Assembly: GCA_021768185.1 (NCBI GenBank)
Contig: JAETNP010000003.1
Location: forward strand, 37,947 to 101,946
Direction of reading: 5' to 3'
Length of the DNA: 64,000 nt
From: Oscillospiraceae bacterium
GTDB taxonomy: Bacteria > Bacillota > Clostridia > Oscillospirales > Oscillospiraceae
In this document: piece after piece, positions 8,189 through 17,206 of the stretch
Numbering within the stretch: the stretch's first letter is position 1
Layout: each line of letters begins with the position of its first letter
Program-made: the position numbers and the translations under genes
The notes under the pieces: generated by a model
Told to the model about the DNA's origin: nothing
Database searches by the model: none
Seen by the model: only the letters and a program-made list of their open reading frames with translations

Positions 8189-9031
8189 ATGTTTCAAACT
8201 GTGGAGGAATGCCGTCTTGCATGGGCGGAAAAGGGACGGCATGGAACGCCGGAGGAGCGGCTGGCCCGGGGGGCTCTGTGGGATGGGTATTACGCCTATC
8301 TGGCCCGGGAGCGGGCGGACGCGCCCCCGGAGCCTTCTCCTGCCGCGCTGGCGCTGGCGGACCATCTGTGCCGCGCATCCATCCTGACTCCAGAGCGGAC
8401 GGTGCTGGACATCGGCGGTGGTATGGGGGATTACGCTCTGGCTTTTGCGCCTCACTGCCGGCAGGTGACGGTATTGGACCGGAGCGGGGTCTGCCTGGAT
8501 GTGCTGCGCCGGAGGGCGGAGAGACTTGGTATCCAAAATGTTGTCCCACTGGAGGAACCCTGGGAGACCTATCAGACGGAGGAACCCTTTGATGTGGGCT
8601 TCAGCGCCATGTGCCCCGCCGTATGCTCATACGAGGAGCTGCTGCGTATGGAGTCGATGGCGCGGGAGACCTGTTGTTTGGTAACGGTGATGCGGGGTTC
8701 CTATGACCGGCACCGGCGGGAGATGATGCGGCGGCTTCAAATTGTTCCCAAGGGCGGAATGGCTACCGAGGCGCTGCAATACTATGAGATGCTCTATCTG
8801 ATGGGCCGGATGCCGGAGGTGAAGTGCCGGGAGAGCCGGCATACCTCGCCCATGGAGCGGGAAGCCTTCCTTGAGCGGTATCGGGTTTACTTCCGTGTGT
8901 TCGGCGTAGAGGAGGATGTCTCAGAACCGTTCCTGGAAGCCTACTTCGCGGAAAACGAAGCAGGCGGCATCCTGGTGGAGGAGAGCCGGATGAGACAGGC
9001 GCTGATTTCCTGGCGGCCTGGGCAGACTTGA
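8189..9031 (+). CDS. Class I SAM-dependent methyltransferase (third in the locus)
   Basis: 280 residues with SAM-binding motif I VLDIGGGMGDYALAFA (about 71-86), an acidic strand-2 residue (VTVLDRSG), and a Cys/Met-rich segment FSAMCPAVCSYEELL where the post-II catalytic region lies. The C-terminal half (MRGSYDRHRREMMRRL onward) is helical and not typical of rRNA or quinone methyltransferases; the substrate is unknown. AAGGAGG sits 8 nt before the ATG. It ends the plus-strand transcription unit behind operator site 2 and is followed by a strong terminator. Two other methyltransferases head the opposing operon, so three methyl transfers could serve one small molecule. Confidence 0.8.
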   Translation: MFQTVEECRLAWAEKGRHGTPEERLARGALWDGYYAYLARERADAPPEPSPAALALADHLCRASILTPERTVLDIGGGMGDYALAFAPHCRQVTVLDRSGVCLDVLRRRAERLGIQNVVPLEEPWETYQTEEPFDVGFSAMCPAVCSYEELLRMESMARETCCLVTVMRGSYDRHRREMMRRLQIVPKGGMATEALQYYEMLYLMGRMPEVKCRESRHTSPMEREAFLERYRVYFRVFGVEEDVSEPFLEAYFAENEAGGILVEESRMRQALISWRPGQT

Positions 9032-9053
9032 CTGCCGGTTCTATATTGAGAAA

Positions 9054-9088
9054 AAAGGACGTATCCCCACACGGAGGATGCGTCCTTT
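9054..9088. terminator. Bidirectional rho-independent terminator
   Basis: AAAGGACG and ATCC pair with GGAT and CGTCCTTT in a 13-pair stem with one wobble. There are T-rich or A-rich ends on both sides. It lies between the convergent methyltransferase gene (plus) and the binding-protein gene (minus). Confidence 0.8.
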
Positions 9089-9126
9089 CTCTGCCTATTT
9101 CAGCGGGCAGTCTCTATTAGGGGGTT

Positions 9127-10728
9127 TTAGTTGATGTCCAGATCGGCGGTAACCTGATAATAGTCGCAGGCATGGGCGGTGTAATTGCTTACATTGGTCT
9201 TGGAAATCATGTTCATCTCCAGGAAGGAGCAGAACACATAGGCATTGTCGTCCAAAATGGCCTGCTGAAGCGCGATTGCAAGCTCACCCCGCTTTGCGGT
9301 ATCAAACTCCAGGGACAGCTGTTCAATGAGATCGTTGACCTGCGGGTTATCATAGGCCCCGAAGTTGTAGCTCATGCCCGGCAGACAGCTTGTGGTGAAA
9401 AAGTACTGGGGATCGCCGGAGGGGGCGGTGACCAGCGCGGAGGCGTAGATGTCCCAGGAGGTCATATCGGCCAGGAGCTCCCGGCGGTTGGCGGTACAGT
9501 TGATATCCACCTCAATACCGATATCCTTCAAGGATGCCTGCACGGACTCGGCCAGCAGGGGCAACTCCTGACGGCTGGGGTAGGTCAGCCAGCGGATCAC
9601 CAGCTTTGTGCCATCCTTCTCACGGATGCCGTCGCCGTCGCTGTCCACCCAGCCCGCCGCTTCCAGGACGGACTTGGCCCCATCGGGATCGTAGGCTTCG
9701 GCAGTGATATGCTCGCCGCCGAAAGTGCTGAAGCCGTCGGGAAAAGCGCCGTTGGCGGGAACGCCGTGGCCGTCCAGCAGCGTTGCCACAAAGCTTTCCT
9801 TATTGATACCCTTGGCAACAGCCTCACGCACAGCGGGATCCTGAATAATGGGACTGGTCATATTCATGGAGCCGAAAAAAGCGCGGGAGGTCTGGATGCT
9901 GGAGAACTGGTAATCGCCGTTTTCAAAGTTGGGATACGCCTCATAGGCCATGCCGTAGGCGGCATCGATGTCCCCCGCGCGCAGTGCGGCGGAGAGGGTG
10001 TCGCCGTTGGAGAGGGTGCGAATGGTCAGTTCGTCGATCTTGGGTGTACCGTTCCAGTAATTATCATTCTTGGTCAGAGTCAGGTGGTCGTCAGTCACCA
10101 AATCTACCACCACATAGGGGCCGGTACCCGCGACAATACCAGTGTCAAAATCGCTGGCCTGCACGTCGATGATGCAGCCGTAGGGGTCGCCCAGGTAGTT
10201 CATCAGCGCGGGGTTCGGCTCACTGGTAGTGATGGTCAGCACCTGTCCGTCCGCCTGCACGTCCACGATCTTGGTGTCGCTGGGAGCCCGGTCATGGACC
10301 TCCAGCAGATGATCCAGGCACTCCTTCACCGCCTCGCCGTCCATCTTCCGGCCGCTGGAGAAGGTCACATTGTCCTGCAGGGTGACCGTCCACGTCAGAT
10401 TGCCGTCGTTTTCCCAGGACTTGGCCAGCCAGGGCTCCAGTTCCATGGTGTCGGTGTAATGCACCAGCGTTTCGCCTACGCCATAGCGGATACAGGCCCA
10501 GCCGTTGTAGGTGCGGTGGGGATCGACGGTCTCCTCCCAGTTTTCGGAGTTGAAGGTGGTGTCGCCGATGACCATCGTCTTTTTCCCGGCGGGCGCTTCG
10601 CTCTGGGTGCCGCCGGTATCACTGGCGCCGGCGGACTGATCCTGACCGGCAGATGTGTCGCCGCTGCAGCCGCCCAGCAAACCGGCGGTGAGGCACAGGG
10701 CAAGGAAAATGGACAATACCTTTTTCAT
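9127..10728 (-). CDS. SBP_bac_5-family substrate-binding lipoprotein (NikA/OppA/DppA type)
   Basis: 533 residues with signal peptide and lipobox LLGGC (Cys21), then a low-complexity Ser/Gly/Ala linker and a full two-lobed family-5 binding protein. Family landmarks: VDPHRTYNGWACIRYGVGE, LEPWLAKSWE, LTWTVTLQDNVTFSSG, GTGPYVV. A weak SD (AAAGGA) lies upstream. It is the last gene of the eight-gene minus-strand operon that starts at 17021. This family binds peptides, nickel or nickel-ligand complexes, and metallophores. The ligand here is not determinable, but its place after methyltransferases and an exporter fits a metal-ligand complex better than nutritional peptides (inference). Confidence 0.85.
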   Translation of the reverse strand: MKKVLSIFLALCLTAGLLGGCSGDTSAGQDQSAGASDTGGTQSEAPAGKKTMVIGDTTFNSENWEETVDPHRTYNGWACIRYGVGETLVHYTDTMELEPWLAKSWENDGNLTWTVTLQDNVTFSSGRKMDGEAVKECLDHLLEVHDRAPSDTKIVDVQADGQVLTITTSEPNPALMNYLGDPYGCIIDVQASDFDTGIVAGTGPYVVVDLVTDDHLTLTKNDNYWNGTPKIDELTIRTLSNGDTLSAALRAGDIDAAYGMAYEAYPNFENGDYQFSSIQTSRAFFGSMNMTSPIIQDPAVREAVAKGINKESFVATLLDGHGVPANGAFPDGFSTFGGEHITAEAYDPDGAKSVLEAAGWVDSDGDGIREKDGTKLVIRWLTYPSRQELPLLAESVQASLKDIGIEVDINCTANRRELLADMTSWDIYASALVTAPSGDPQYFFTTSCLPGMSYNFGAYDNPQVNDLIEQLSLEFDTAKRGELAIALQQAILDDNAYVFCSFLEMNMISKTNVSNYTAHACDYYQVTADLDIN

Positions 10729-10789
10729 CTTCTGGAAGATCCTTTCTATTTTTGTGTATGTGTCAAGCCGGACGGACCGGCAGAGACGC

Positions 10790-11554
10790 TTAAAGTATGC
10801 TGTTGATCAGACGCTTTGTGTACTCGTTTTGTGGATTCTGGATCACATCATCTGGTATTCCCTGCTCCACGATATCCCCGTGATACAATACCAGCACACG
10901 GTCACAGAATTCCTGCACCAGGGCAATATCATGGCAGATGAACAGGATGGACAAACCTGTACCCTGCTGCCCCCGCAGCTCGCTAAGCAGCGCCAGCACC
11001 TCCTTTTGAACGGTGACGTCCAGCGAGGAGGTGGCCTCGTCACAGATCAGCAGCTTCGGTTGAATGGCGAGGGCGCGGGCAATGGCCGCCCGCTGGCACT
11101 GCCCGCCGCTGACCTGATGGGGATAACGGCTGGCAAATTCGGTTGGCAGTCCGCACATTTGCAGCAGCTGTTCCACCCGCTTTTGGGTCTCACCGGCGGA
11201 CATTCCGTGGTTTCGCAGGCTCTCGCCGATCCCATCCCCCAGTGTACACCGGGGATCAAAGGAGTCTGTGGGCGTCTGAAATACCATTTGCATCTTTTGG
11301 TAGGCTTTGCGGAGCTGTGCGCCCTTACTATGGGTAATATCCTCCCCGTCCAGGACAATGCGCCCCTGAGTGGCATCCAGCAGACGGGTGACCATGTTGA
11401 CGACGGTGGTCTTGCCGCTGCCGCTCTCCCCGATGATCCCCAGACACTCGCCGGGCATCAGCTCAAAGCTGATATGATCGACGGCGGTAAAATCCTGCTG
11501 TCCGCTGCGGGAGAAGACTTTTGTCAGATCCTCTACTTTCAGTACCGGTTCCAT
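10790..11554 (-). CDS. Opp/Nik-type ABC transporter ATP-binding protein (F/E type)
   Basis: 254 residues. Walker A GESGSGKTT is at 42-50, the Q-loop VFQTP at about 91-95, the signature VSGGQCQRAAIARAL starts at 148, and Walker B LLICDEATSSLD ends near residue 179. The H-loop lies in FICHDIALV. It has the usual NikE/DppF C-terminus for pairing with the second ATPase (downstream IVEQGIPDDVI). AAGGAGG precedes the ATG, and it begins 1 nt after the upstream ATPase gene. The ATPase pair energises the two permeases encoded upstream. Confidence 0.9.
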   Translation of the reverse strand: MEPVLKVEDLTKVFSRSGQQDFTAVDHISFELMPGECLGIIGESGSGKTTVVNMVTRLLDATQGRIVLDGEDITHSKGAQLRKAYQKMQMVFQTPTDSFDPRCTLGDGIGESLRNHGMSAGETQKRVEQLLQMCGLPTEFASRYPHQVSGGQCQRAAIARALAIQPKLLICDEATSSLDVTVQKEVLALLSELRGQQGTGLSILFICHDIALVQEFCDRVLVLYHGDIVEQGIPDDVIQNPQNEYTKRLINSIL

Positions 11555-11555
11555 C

Positions 11556-12338
11556 CTACGACCTCCTTAGCCGGGGGACTGCGGCCATGAGCGTTTGTGT
11601 ATAGCCGCTCTCCGGTGTGTTCAGCACCTGCTGCGTTTCGCCGTACTCCACCGTTTCACCGTTTTTCAGCACCAGCACTTTGTCCGCCATCGCGCCGATG
11701 ACGCCAATGTTGTGGGCTACCAGGACAATAGACGTCCCGAAGGTCTGCCGCACCAGCAGCATCTCCTCCACCACCTGCTTTTGAACGGAGACATCCAGGG
11801 CGGAGGTAGGCTCGTCCGCAAACAGGACGCCGGGGTTCAACAGCATGGCAGCAGCGATCCCCACACGCTGCTGCATTCCGCCGGAAAGCTCAAAGGGATA
11901 GCTGTCCAGAATACGCTGCCCGTCCTCAAAGCCCAGTTTTTCCAGCAACTCCAAAATTTGCTGCCGGTACGCCTTTTTCGACAGGGATTCGTGTTCCGTC
12001 ATCGCTTCATAGAGCTGCGCGCCCACAGTGCGGGTGGGGCAGAAGGAGCTGCCCGCATACTGAAAGATCATGCCCAGCTCCGGGCCGTTGAGCTTGCGGA
12101 GTTCACCTGCCGAGAGGTCGGGAAGGTTTTTTCCCTTGTACCAGATGTCCCCCCGCGTGACCATCCCGGCGGGACCCAACAGCCCCATAGCGGCCTTGAT
12201 GAGCGTGGATTTTCCGCTGCCGCTCTCACCCACAATGCCGAGGATCTCCCCCTCCTCCAGCGCGAAGCTCACATCCTTGACGATCCGGGAACCATTGTAG
12301 GAGATGTCCACATGCTCATAGCGAAGTATTTCTGCCAT
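11556..12338 (-). CDS. Opp/Nik-type ABC transporter ATP-binding protein (D type)
   Basis: 260 residues from the ATG at 12338, chosen because GGAGG lies 8 nt upstream; a longer reading to 12371 would overlap the permease gene. Walker A is GESGSGKST, the signature LSGGMQQRVGIAAAML and Walker B VLFADEPTSALD. The Cys in FCPTR lies in the segment where NikD/DppD proteins vary; no 4Fe-4S-like Cys cluster is present at the C-terminus, unlike many OppD proteins. Second gene of the tightly packed transporter set. Confidence 0.9.
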   Translation of the reverse strand: MAEILRYEHVDISYNGSRIVKDVSFALEEGEILGIVGESGSGKSTLIKAAMGLLGPAGMVTRGDIWYKGKNLPDLSAGELRKLNGPELGMIFQYAGSSFCPTRTVGAQLYEAMTEHESLSKKAYRQQILELLEKLGFEDGQRILDSYPFELSGGMQQRVGIAAAMLLNPGVLFADEPTSALDVSVQKQVVEEMLLVRQTFGTSIVLVAHNIGVIGAMADKVLVLKNGETVEYGETQQVLNTPESGYTQTLMAAVPRLRRS

Positions 12339-12342
12339 ACGC

Positions 12343-13194
12343 TTACCTCCCCCTGTTTCTCGGGTCCGCATAATCCCGGATGGTATCCCCCAGAAGGTTG
12401 AAGATCATAACGGAGATAAAAATTGCGACGCCGGGAGCAAACGTGATCCAGGGGGCTGTATTCATCAGACTGCGGGTGTCGCTCATCATGCTGCCCCACT
12501 CGGCAATGGGCGGCTTCGCGCCCAGGCCCAGGAAGCTCAGCCCCGCCAACTCCATCATCATTGTGCCGATATCCAGCATGGAGGTCACCAGAATGGGGCC
12601 GATTATGTTGGGCAGGATATGCTTGCAGATGATCTTCCCGGCGCCGCTTCCCGCCAGCTTTGCCGCCTTTATATAGGCGGTTTCCTTCTGCGCCAGCGTC
12701 TGGCTCCGGGCGATCCGGGCATACTTCGGCCAGGAGATGGCGGCCAGGGCGATGATGGCGTTATGCAGCCCGCCGCCCAGCACACCGGCTACCGCAAGAG
12801 CGAACACAAGGCCGGGAAAGGCCAGGAACATATCTGACAGGCGCATGAGCACCGTGTCCACCCACTTGCCATGCCAGCCGCAGAAAACGCCGATGGCCGT
12901 ACCGAGAACGGTGATGACCGCCACCAGCAGGAGCGTGGAGAAAATGCTGGTCCGGCTGCCCACGATCACCCGAGACAGCATATCCCGCCCATAGCGATCC
13001 GTACCCAGCAGATGCTCTGCGGAAGGCGGCGCTTTCGCAATCGTCAGATCCTGCAAATAGGGGTCGCAGGGTGTCAAGTACTCCGAAAAAACAGAAACCA
13101 CAAGTAGCAGGACTGCCAATATCCCAAAGACGATCAGCCTGGTTTTCACGCTGTCCCGGCGAATTTTCTGTACTCTTACTGTCGGTTCCTTCAT
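12343..13194 (-). CDS. Opp/Nik-type ABC transporter permease (C type)
   Basis: 283 residues, about six membrane helices. Family markers are HLLGTDRYGRDMLSRVIVG (N-terminal half), the EAA-like loop KETAYIKAAKLAGSGAG, and LAGLSFLGLGAKPPIAEWG. The ATG overlaps the stop of the B-type permease gene (ATGA), so the permeases are translationally coupled. Complete, unlike the C-type partner of the damaged transporter at 7352-8164. Confidence 0.9.
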   Translation of the reverse strand: MKEPTVRVQKIRRDSVKTRLIVFGILAVLLLVVSVFSEYLTPCDPYLQDLTIAKAPPSAEHLLGTDRYGRDMLSRVIVGSRTSIFSTLLLVAVITVLGTAIGVFCGWHGKWVDTVLMRLSDMFLAFPGLVFALAVAGVLGGGLHNAIIALAAISWPKYARIARSQTLAQKETAYIKAAKLAGSGAGKIICKHILPNIIGPILVTSMLDIGTMMMELAGLSFLGLGAKPPIAEWGSMMSDTRSLMNTAPWITFAPGVAIFISVMIFNLLGDTIRDYADPRNRGR

Positions 13195-14132
13195 TCTTCG
13201 CTCACCCCCAGCCGGATTCGCGGGTCAAGGGCGTGGTACAGCAGATCCGTGATCAGATTGACCAGCATATAGATGATGGCCATCCAAACCACGTAAGCCT
13301 GGATCAGCGGATAGTCCCGCATGGTAATGGCGTCCACCGCCAGCTTGCCCACGCCGTCCCACATGAAAATACTCTCGATAATGGCGGTGCCGCCCAGCAG
13401 GCTGCCAATGGAGAGCGCCAGCAGCGTGATGATGGTCAGCATAGAGGAGCGTAGTACGCTCTTCCAGAGGATCACGCGGCTTCTTACGCCCCTCGCCTTT
13501 GCCCCGGTCACATAGTCCTTGTTCAGCTCCTCCAGCACCGTGGCGCGCACCTGACGCATATACTTGGCGGACATGGCGATCGCCAGCGTCAGCATGGGCA
13601 TCAGGGCGCTTTTGAACGTAGTCCCGTCGGAAATCACGGGCAGCAGCTTCCAGTGGATCGCCAGTGCCTGCATGAGCAGCAGGGCCACAAAGAAGTTCGG
13701 CAGAGAATTTCCCACAAAGCTGAAAAAGCGCAGGAAGTAGTCGGTGAACCGGTCATGCCTGACCGCCGCCAGCACCCCCAGCGGAATGGAGATGGCGATG
13801 GTCAGCAGGATGGACAGCAGCGTCAGCAGCAGCGTAGCCGGAAGCTTGGAGACGAAGGTCTGGAATACCTCCTTCCCGGAGATATAGCTTGTCCCCATAT
13901 CGCCGGTCATCATGCCGCCGACCCAGGCAAGGTACTGCGTCAGAAACGGCTTGTCGAGCCCCAGCTCTGCCCGCTTCTCGTCAATGATCTCCTGACTCAC
14001 AGCGCCTTTGTCCCCATAAAGCTCTGTTATCGCATCGCTGCCCGCCACACGCATCATGGCGAAGGACAGAAAGGTGATGCCAATAAGGATGGGGATCAGC
14101 TGCAAGAGGCGCTTGCCAATGTATTTCAGCAT
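13191..14132 (-). CDS. Opp/Nik-type ABC transporter permease (B type)
   Basis: 313 residues from the ATG at 14132 (MLKYIGKRLLQLIPILIGIT, the canonical TM1 of DppB/NikB). The family DAITELYGDKGAVSQE loop, EELNKDYVTGAKARGV (EAA loop) and a DLLYHALDPRIRLG C-terminus are all present. The ATG lies inside the last codons of the MATE gene (7-bp overlap), so export and import genes are coupled. It shows what the first 25 or so residues of the truncated permease at 6409 should look like. Confidence 0.9.
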   Translation of the reverse strand: MLKYIGKRLLQLIPILIGITFLSFAMMRVAGSDAITELYGDKGAVSQEIIDEKRAELGLDKPFLTQYLAWVGGMMTGDMGTSYISGKEVFQTFVSKLPATLLLTLLSILLTIAISIPLGVLAAVRHDRFTDYFLRFFSFVGNSLPNFFVALLLMQALAIHWKLLPVISDGTTFKSALMPMLTLAIAMSAKYMRQVRATVLEELNKDYVTGAKARGVRSRVILWKSVLRSSMLTIITLLALSIGSLLGGTAIIESIFMWDGVGKLAVDAITMRDYPLIQAYVVWMAIIYMLVNLITDLLYHALDPRIRLGVSEE

Positions 14133-15517
14133 GACGGTATCATTCCCCCTTTTGTAATATTTTGCTCTTTGGGCACCCATCGCCCGCTTTTGTAGTACAG
14201 GAACAGGCACAGCGCCGTACACGCCCAAGTCAGCGGATAGACGGCGGCTACGCCCAATGCGCTGGGATAGATCGCAATGACGATTTGCAAAATGCAGATC
14301 CGTATTACGCACATATTGACAACAATGACCGCCATAACAGGCAGCGCCTTTCCAGCGCCTCGGATCGCGGAGGCAAATACATCCAGAAATACATAGAGGA
14401 AATAGAACGGATAGGCGATATGGGCGATCTGTCCGCCCAGCTCGACCACCTCCGGCTCACTGGCAAAGAGACCAAAGGCCGTTTCTGCAAAGAGAACGGT
14501 TAATCCCGATGTGCCGGCTGTAACGGTCACGCCCATGATGATGGCAAGCCGCACGCCGGTCCTGGCCCGGACAGTGAACCCCGCGCCAATATTCTGCCCA
14601 GTGAAGGTAAAAACGGCCTGCCCTAATGCCACAATGGGGAGGTAGATAAAATTCTCCACCTTAAAGTAGGCAGTAAACGCCGCAATGCTGTCTACGCCTA
14701 AACGGTTGATATTCGACTGGACGATGATATTGGAAAAGGTGATCACCACAGACTGAATGGCGGCGGGGATGCCAATGGAAAGGAATTGCAGGTAGAGCCT
14801 CCGCTCCAGGCGTATTTTCCGAAAACGCAGGCGGCAGGCTCCCTCCAGACACCCAAGCCGCCTCACGGTCAGGAGCGCCGCCAGACCTTGGGAGCAGACG
14901 GTCGTGAGGGCGGCCCCCTGTATGCCCCAGTTCAGGATATAGATGAAAAGCGTGTTCCCCAACACATTGGCAGCGCCGCCCGCCAGTTGGTACAGCATGG
15001 GAGACTTGGAATCTCCCAGCGCCCGGAGAATACCGGAACCGATGTTATAGCCGGCAATGGCTGGGAGACTCAGCAAATAGAGCCTTATGTAGATGGAGGC
15101 GCTGTCCATGAGATCCGCCGGGGTATGCATCCACTTTAGAAACAAGGGTGCCAGCAGCAGCGAAAAAACCGTAGACACGGCGGACAGCAGAATCGTCAGC
15201 CCTGCGGCTCCATGGATGATCCGCTCCAGCTCCTGATCCGCGCCCCGCCCTGCCGCCTTCGCCGCCACCACGCTTACGCCCACGGACAAGCCGGTGAAGA
15301 TCCCCAGAATACAGGTCACGATCAGGCCGCTGGCGCCGACCGCCGCCGAGGCCTCCTTTCCCAGTATTCGGCCAACAAACACGAGGTCCACCGTGCTGTA
15401 GAGGAGCTGGATCAGGCTCCCTGCAAACAGCGGAAGCGCAAATGCCAGCAACTGCCGTCCCGCCGGGCCACGAGTCAGATCATGGACTGCGGCGGAATCA
15501 GGTGTTCCTGCTACCAC
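14126..15517 (-). CDS. MATE-family multidrug/metabolite exporter
   Basis: A 463-residue, twelve-helix MatE protein. LPLFAGSLIQLLYSTVDLVF and VGRILGKEASAAVGASG at the N-terminus and the central IPAAIQSVVITFSN repeat are typical of the NorM/DinF/VmrA branch. GTG start at 15517 behind GGCGGTG, overlapping the methyltransferase gene upstream by 20 bp. MATE proteins extrude cationic compounds using Na+ or H+. Its place between two methyltransferase genes and a complete importer suggests it secretes the methylated product, as dedicated exporters do in opine-metallophore loci (inference by analogy with staphylopine-type systems). Confidence 0.9.
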   Translation of the reverse strand: MVAGTPDSAAVHDLTRGPAGRQLLAFALPLFAGSLIQLLYSTVDLVFVGRILGKEASAAVGASGLIVTCILGIFTGLSVGVSVVAAKAAGRGADQELERIIHGAAGLTILLSAVSTVFSLLLAPLFLKWMHTPADLMDSASIYIRLYLLSLPAIAGYNIGSGILRALGDSKSPMLYQLAGGAANVLGNTLFIYILNWGIQGAALTTVCSQGLAALLTVRRLGCLEGACRLRFRKIRLERRLYLQFLSIGIPAAIQSVVITFSNIIVQSNINRLGVDSIAAFTAYFKVENFIYLPIVALGQAVFTFTGQNIGAGFTVRARTGVRLAIIMGVTVTAGTSGLTVLFAETAFGLFASEPEVVELGGQIAHIAYPFYFLYVFLDVFASAIRGAGKALPVMAVIVVNMCVIRICILQIVIAIYPSALGVAAVYPLTWACTALCLFLYYKSGRWVPKEQNITKGGMIPSC

Positions 15518-16289
15518 TTTTCACCGCCTCGATCATAAACATAGGCGTGGAGGCGTTGTTGACCCGCTCCTCGTAGGTCCATACCCGCCGCCAGATATCC
15601 TCGTCCACCGTCACAGACATGCCGCAGGCGGCAAGGACTTCCACATCCCACGCCGGGCGACGGATGCCGGAGAGAGGGGCCTGCAGGGCAATGGCCTCCA
15701 TAGCCGCCACATCCGTCCCGGCGTTTTCATCGCCGACGCCGGTTTTTAGAATGTTGGCCCTGTCCTCCAAGTGTCCGGTTCGCGCCTCCTCGTTTCGGAG
15801 GTAACCGTACCAGTTGGCGTCAAAGTTCAGCAGCAACCCGCCGGGCCGCAGCACCCGGCTCCACTGCCGGTAAGCCGTCTCCGGATGGGGCAGGTTCCAG
15901 GTGAGGTTCCGGGAGACCAAAACGTCAAAGCTGCCGTCCGGGAACGCCAGCTCCTCCGCGTTCATCTGTTGGAATGCGATTTTTCCCGCCAGAGCACCCG
16001 CATTCTCCCGCGCGGCCTCCAGCATGGAGGCCGTGTAGTCTACGGCAGTTATGGCATAGCCCCTCTCCGCCAGGATCACCGCGAAGAAGCCCGGTCCGGT
16101 CCCTACGTCCAATATACGGATCTCCTCTGGGCGGCGGGGGCAGTGCGTTTGAATGCGCTGTGCAAGCAGATCCCCCCAGACCTGGCGCTGCCGTGTGGAC
16201 AGCTCCTCCTGATTGACGCCGGAGTAGCCGGGGGTGCGCTTGGTCCAGTAGGCAATATTCTCCTCCTCGTAGCAGGAAAAAGACGTCAT
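15498..16289 (-). CDS. Class I SAM-dependent methyltransferase (second in the operon)
   Basis: 263 residues with motif I ILDVGTGPGFFAVILA, strand-2 acidic residue (ITAVDYT) and motif LVSRNLTWNLPHPE. The last replaces the usual post-II NPPY/DPPY with a conserved R-N-L-T-W-x-L-P-H. The following RVLRPGGLLLNFDANWY is shared almost residue for residue with the upstream methyltransferase, so the two are diverged duplicates. It acts on an unidentified small molecule. AGAGGGGG lies before the ATG. The last 20 bp overlap the MATE gene. Confidence 0.85.
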   Translation of the reverse strand: MTSFSCYEEENIAYWTKRTPGYSGVNQEELSTRQRQVWGDLLAQRIQTHCPRRPEEIRILDVGTGPGFFAVILAERGYAITAVDYTASMLEAARENAGALAGKIAFQQMNAEELAFPDGSFDVLVSRNLTWNLPHPETAYRQWSRVLRPGGLLLNFDANWYGYLRNEEARTGHLEDRANILKTGVGDENAGTDVAAMEAIALQAPLSGIRRPAWDVEVLAACGMSVTVDEDIWRRVWTYEERVNNASTPMFMIEAVKSGSRNT

Positions 16290-16304
16290 TTCGTTCCCCC
16301 TCTT

Positions 16305-17021
16305 TTACGCCAGGGCAGAAATCGTAAAAATCGGCGTAGGATTATAAAATTCATCCATATCCCGGTAGAGCCGTTCCCAAACAGTAGAGTCTACCTGGAT
16401 GTCGTGGAACCCGGCCTCCGTCAACAGTTCTACATCCCACGCCGGACGCGGCTGCTGTCCGGGGCGCAGTTCGTCTTTAATGTGTTCATACTCCGCAGTC
16501 AGCGCCGGACTGACCTTTTTGTGGGCGTGGTTGGCCGGGAGAGGCCGGTCCGTTTTCTCCCGGCAGTAGTCCGCGTCAAAGTTCAGCAGTACCCCGCCGG
16601 GCTTCAGCAGCCCGCGCCAGTTCCGATATGCCTCCGGCAGATGGGGCAGGGTCCAGGTCAGATTTCGGGTGATGACAGCGTCAAAGCGGGCCGGTGAAAA
16701 GTCCGGGCGCTCCGCATCCATCACATGGAACTCCGCCGGGATGCCCAGCAGAGCGGCAGTTTTGCGGGCCTCATCGATCATATCCGGACAGAGGTCGATG
16801 CCGGTGACCCGGTGCCCCTCCGCGCCCAGCAGCATGGCGAAGAAGCCGGACCCCGTCCCAACGTCCAATATGTTCATCTTTTTGCCAGCTGGGAAGTACT
16901 TTTCGATCTCCGCCAGCCAAAGCTCCCGCTTCCCGCTCTCCAATTCCCGGATGCGCAGCTGGGCAAAATCCTCCGCCCGCTGGGACCAGTAGGTGGAGAC
17001 ACGGTTTTTTATGGCATCCAT
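16305..17021 (-). CDS. Class I SAM-dependent methyltransferase (first gene of the operon)
   Basis: 238 residues: motif I ILDVGTGSGFFAMLLG, strand 2 VTGIDLCPDMIDEA, then VITRNLTWTLPHLPEAY and LLKPGGVLLNFDADY. This is a paralogue of the next gene, sharing the RNLTW-LPH and LLNFDA blocks but with a different C-terminal cap. AGGAGG is 6 nt before the ATG. First gene of an eight-gene run with overlaps or short gaps, and the operator site 3 promoter starts 47 bp upstream. The paired methyltransferases suggest successive methylations of one compound. Confidence 0.85.
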   Translation of the reverse strand: MDAIKNRVSTYWSQRAEDFAQLRIRELESGKRELWLAEIEKYFPAGKKMNILDVGTGSGFFAMLLGAEGHRVTGIDLCPDMIDEARKTAALLGIPAEFHVMDAERPDFSPARFDAVITRNLTWTLPHLPEAYRNWRGLLKPGGVLLNFDADYCREKTDRPLPANHAHKKVSPALTAEYEHIKDELRPGQQPRPAWDVELLTEAGFHDIQVDSTVWERLYRDMDEFYNPTPIFTISALA

Positions 17022-17067
17022 TGATATCCTCCTCGCAGGCTGTTTTCCTCTGTTTTTTGTCGAAAGT

Positions 17068-17114
17068 ATTATATTCCTGGCCTTTTTCTCCTACAAGCCC
17101 CCAGGGGGGATGTT
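17068..17114 (-). promoter_or_regulatory. Promoter with GC-rich operator (site 3) for the methyltransferase-MATE-ABC operon
   Basis: Minus strand: AACATCCCCCCTGGGGGCTT (17095-17114), -35 TTGTAG (17091-17096), 17-bp spacer, -10 TATAAT (17068-17073). The CCCCC-T-GGGGG core is the most symmetric of the eight sites. Confidence 0.8.
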
Positions 17115-17164
17115 ATTTTGCACAATTTTTGAGCTGGAATATTGGCTCTCTTTCCTGAGACACT

Positions 17165-17196
17165 TATGAAAACGGGGCGGCACCGCAGCGCCGCCC
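17165..17196 (-). terminator. Rho-independent terminator after the FmdE gene
   Basis: On the minus strand a GGGCGGC / GCCGCCC stem (7 bp, 7-nt loop CTGCGGT plus G-C closing pairs) is followed by CGTTTTC. It separates the LRR-FmdE unit from the site 3 promoter. Confidence 0.65.
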
Positions 17197-17206
17197 TCGC
17201 TATCAC

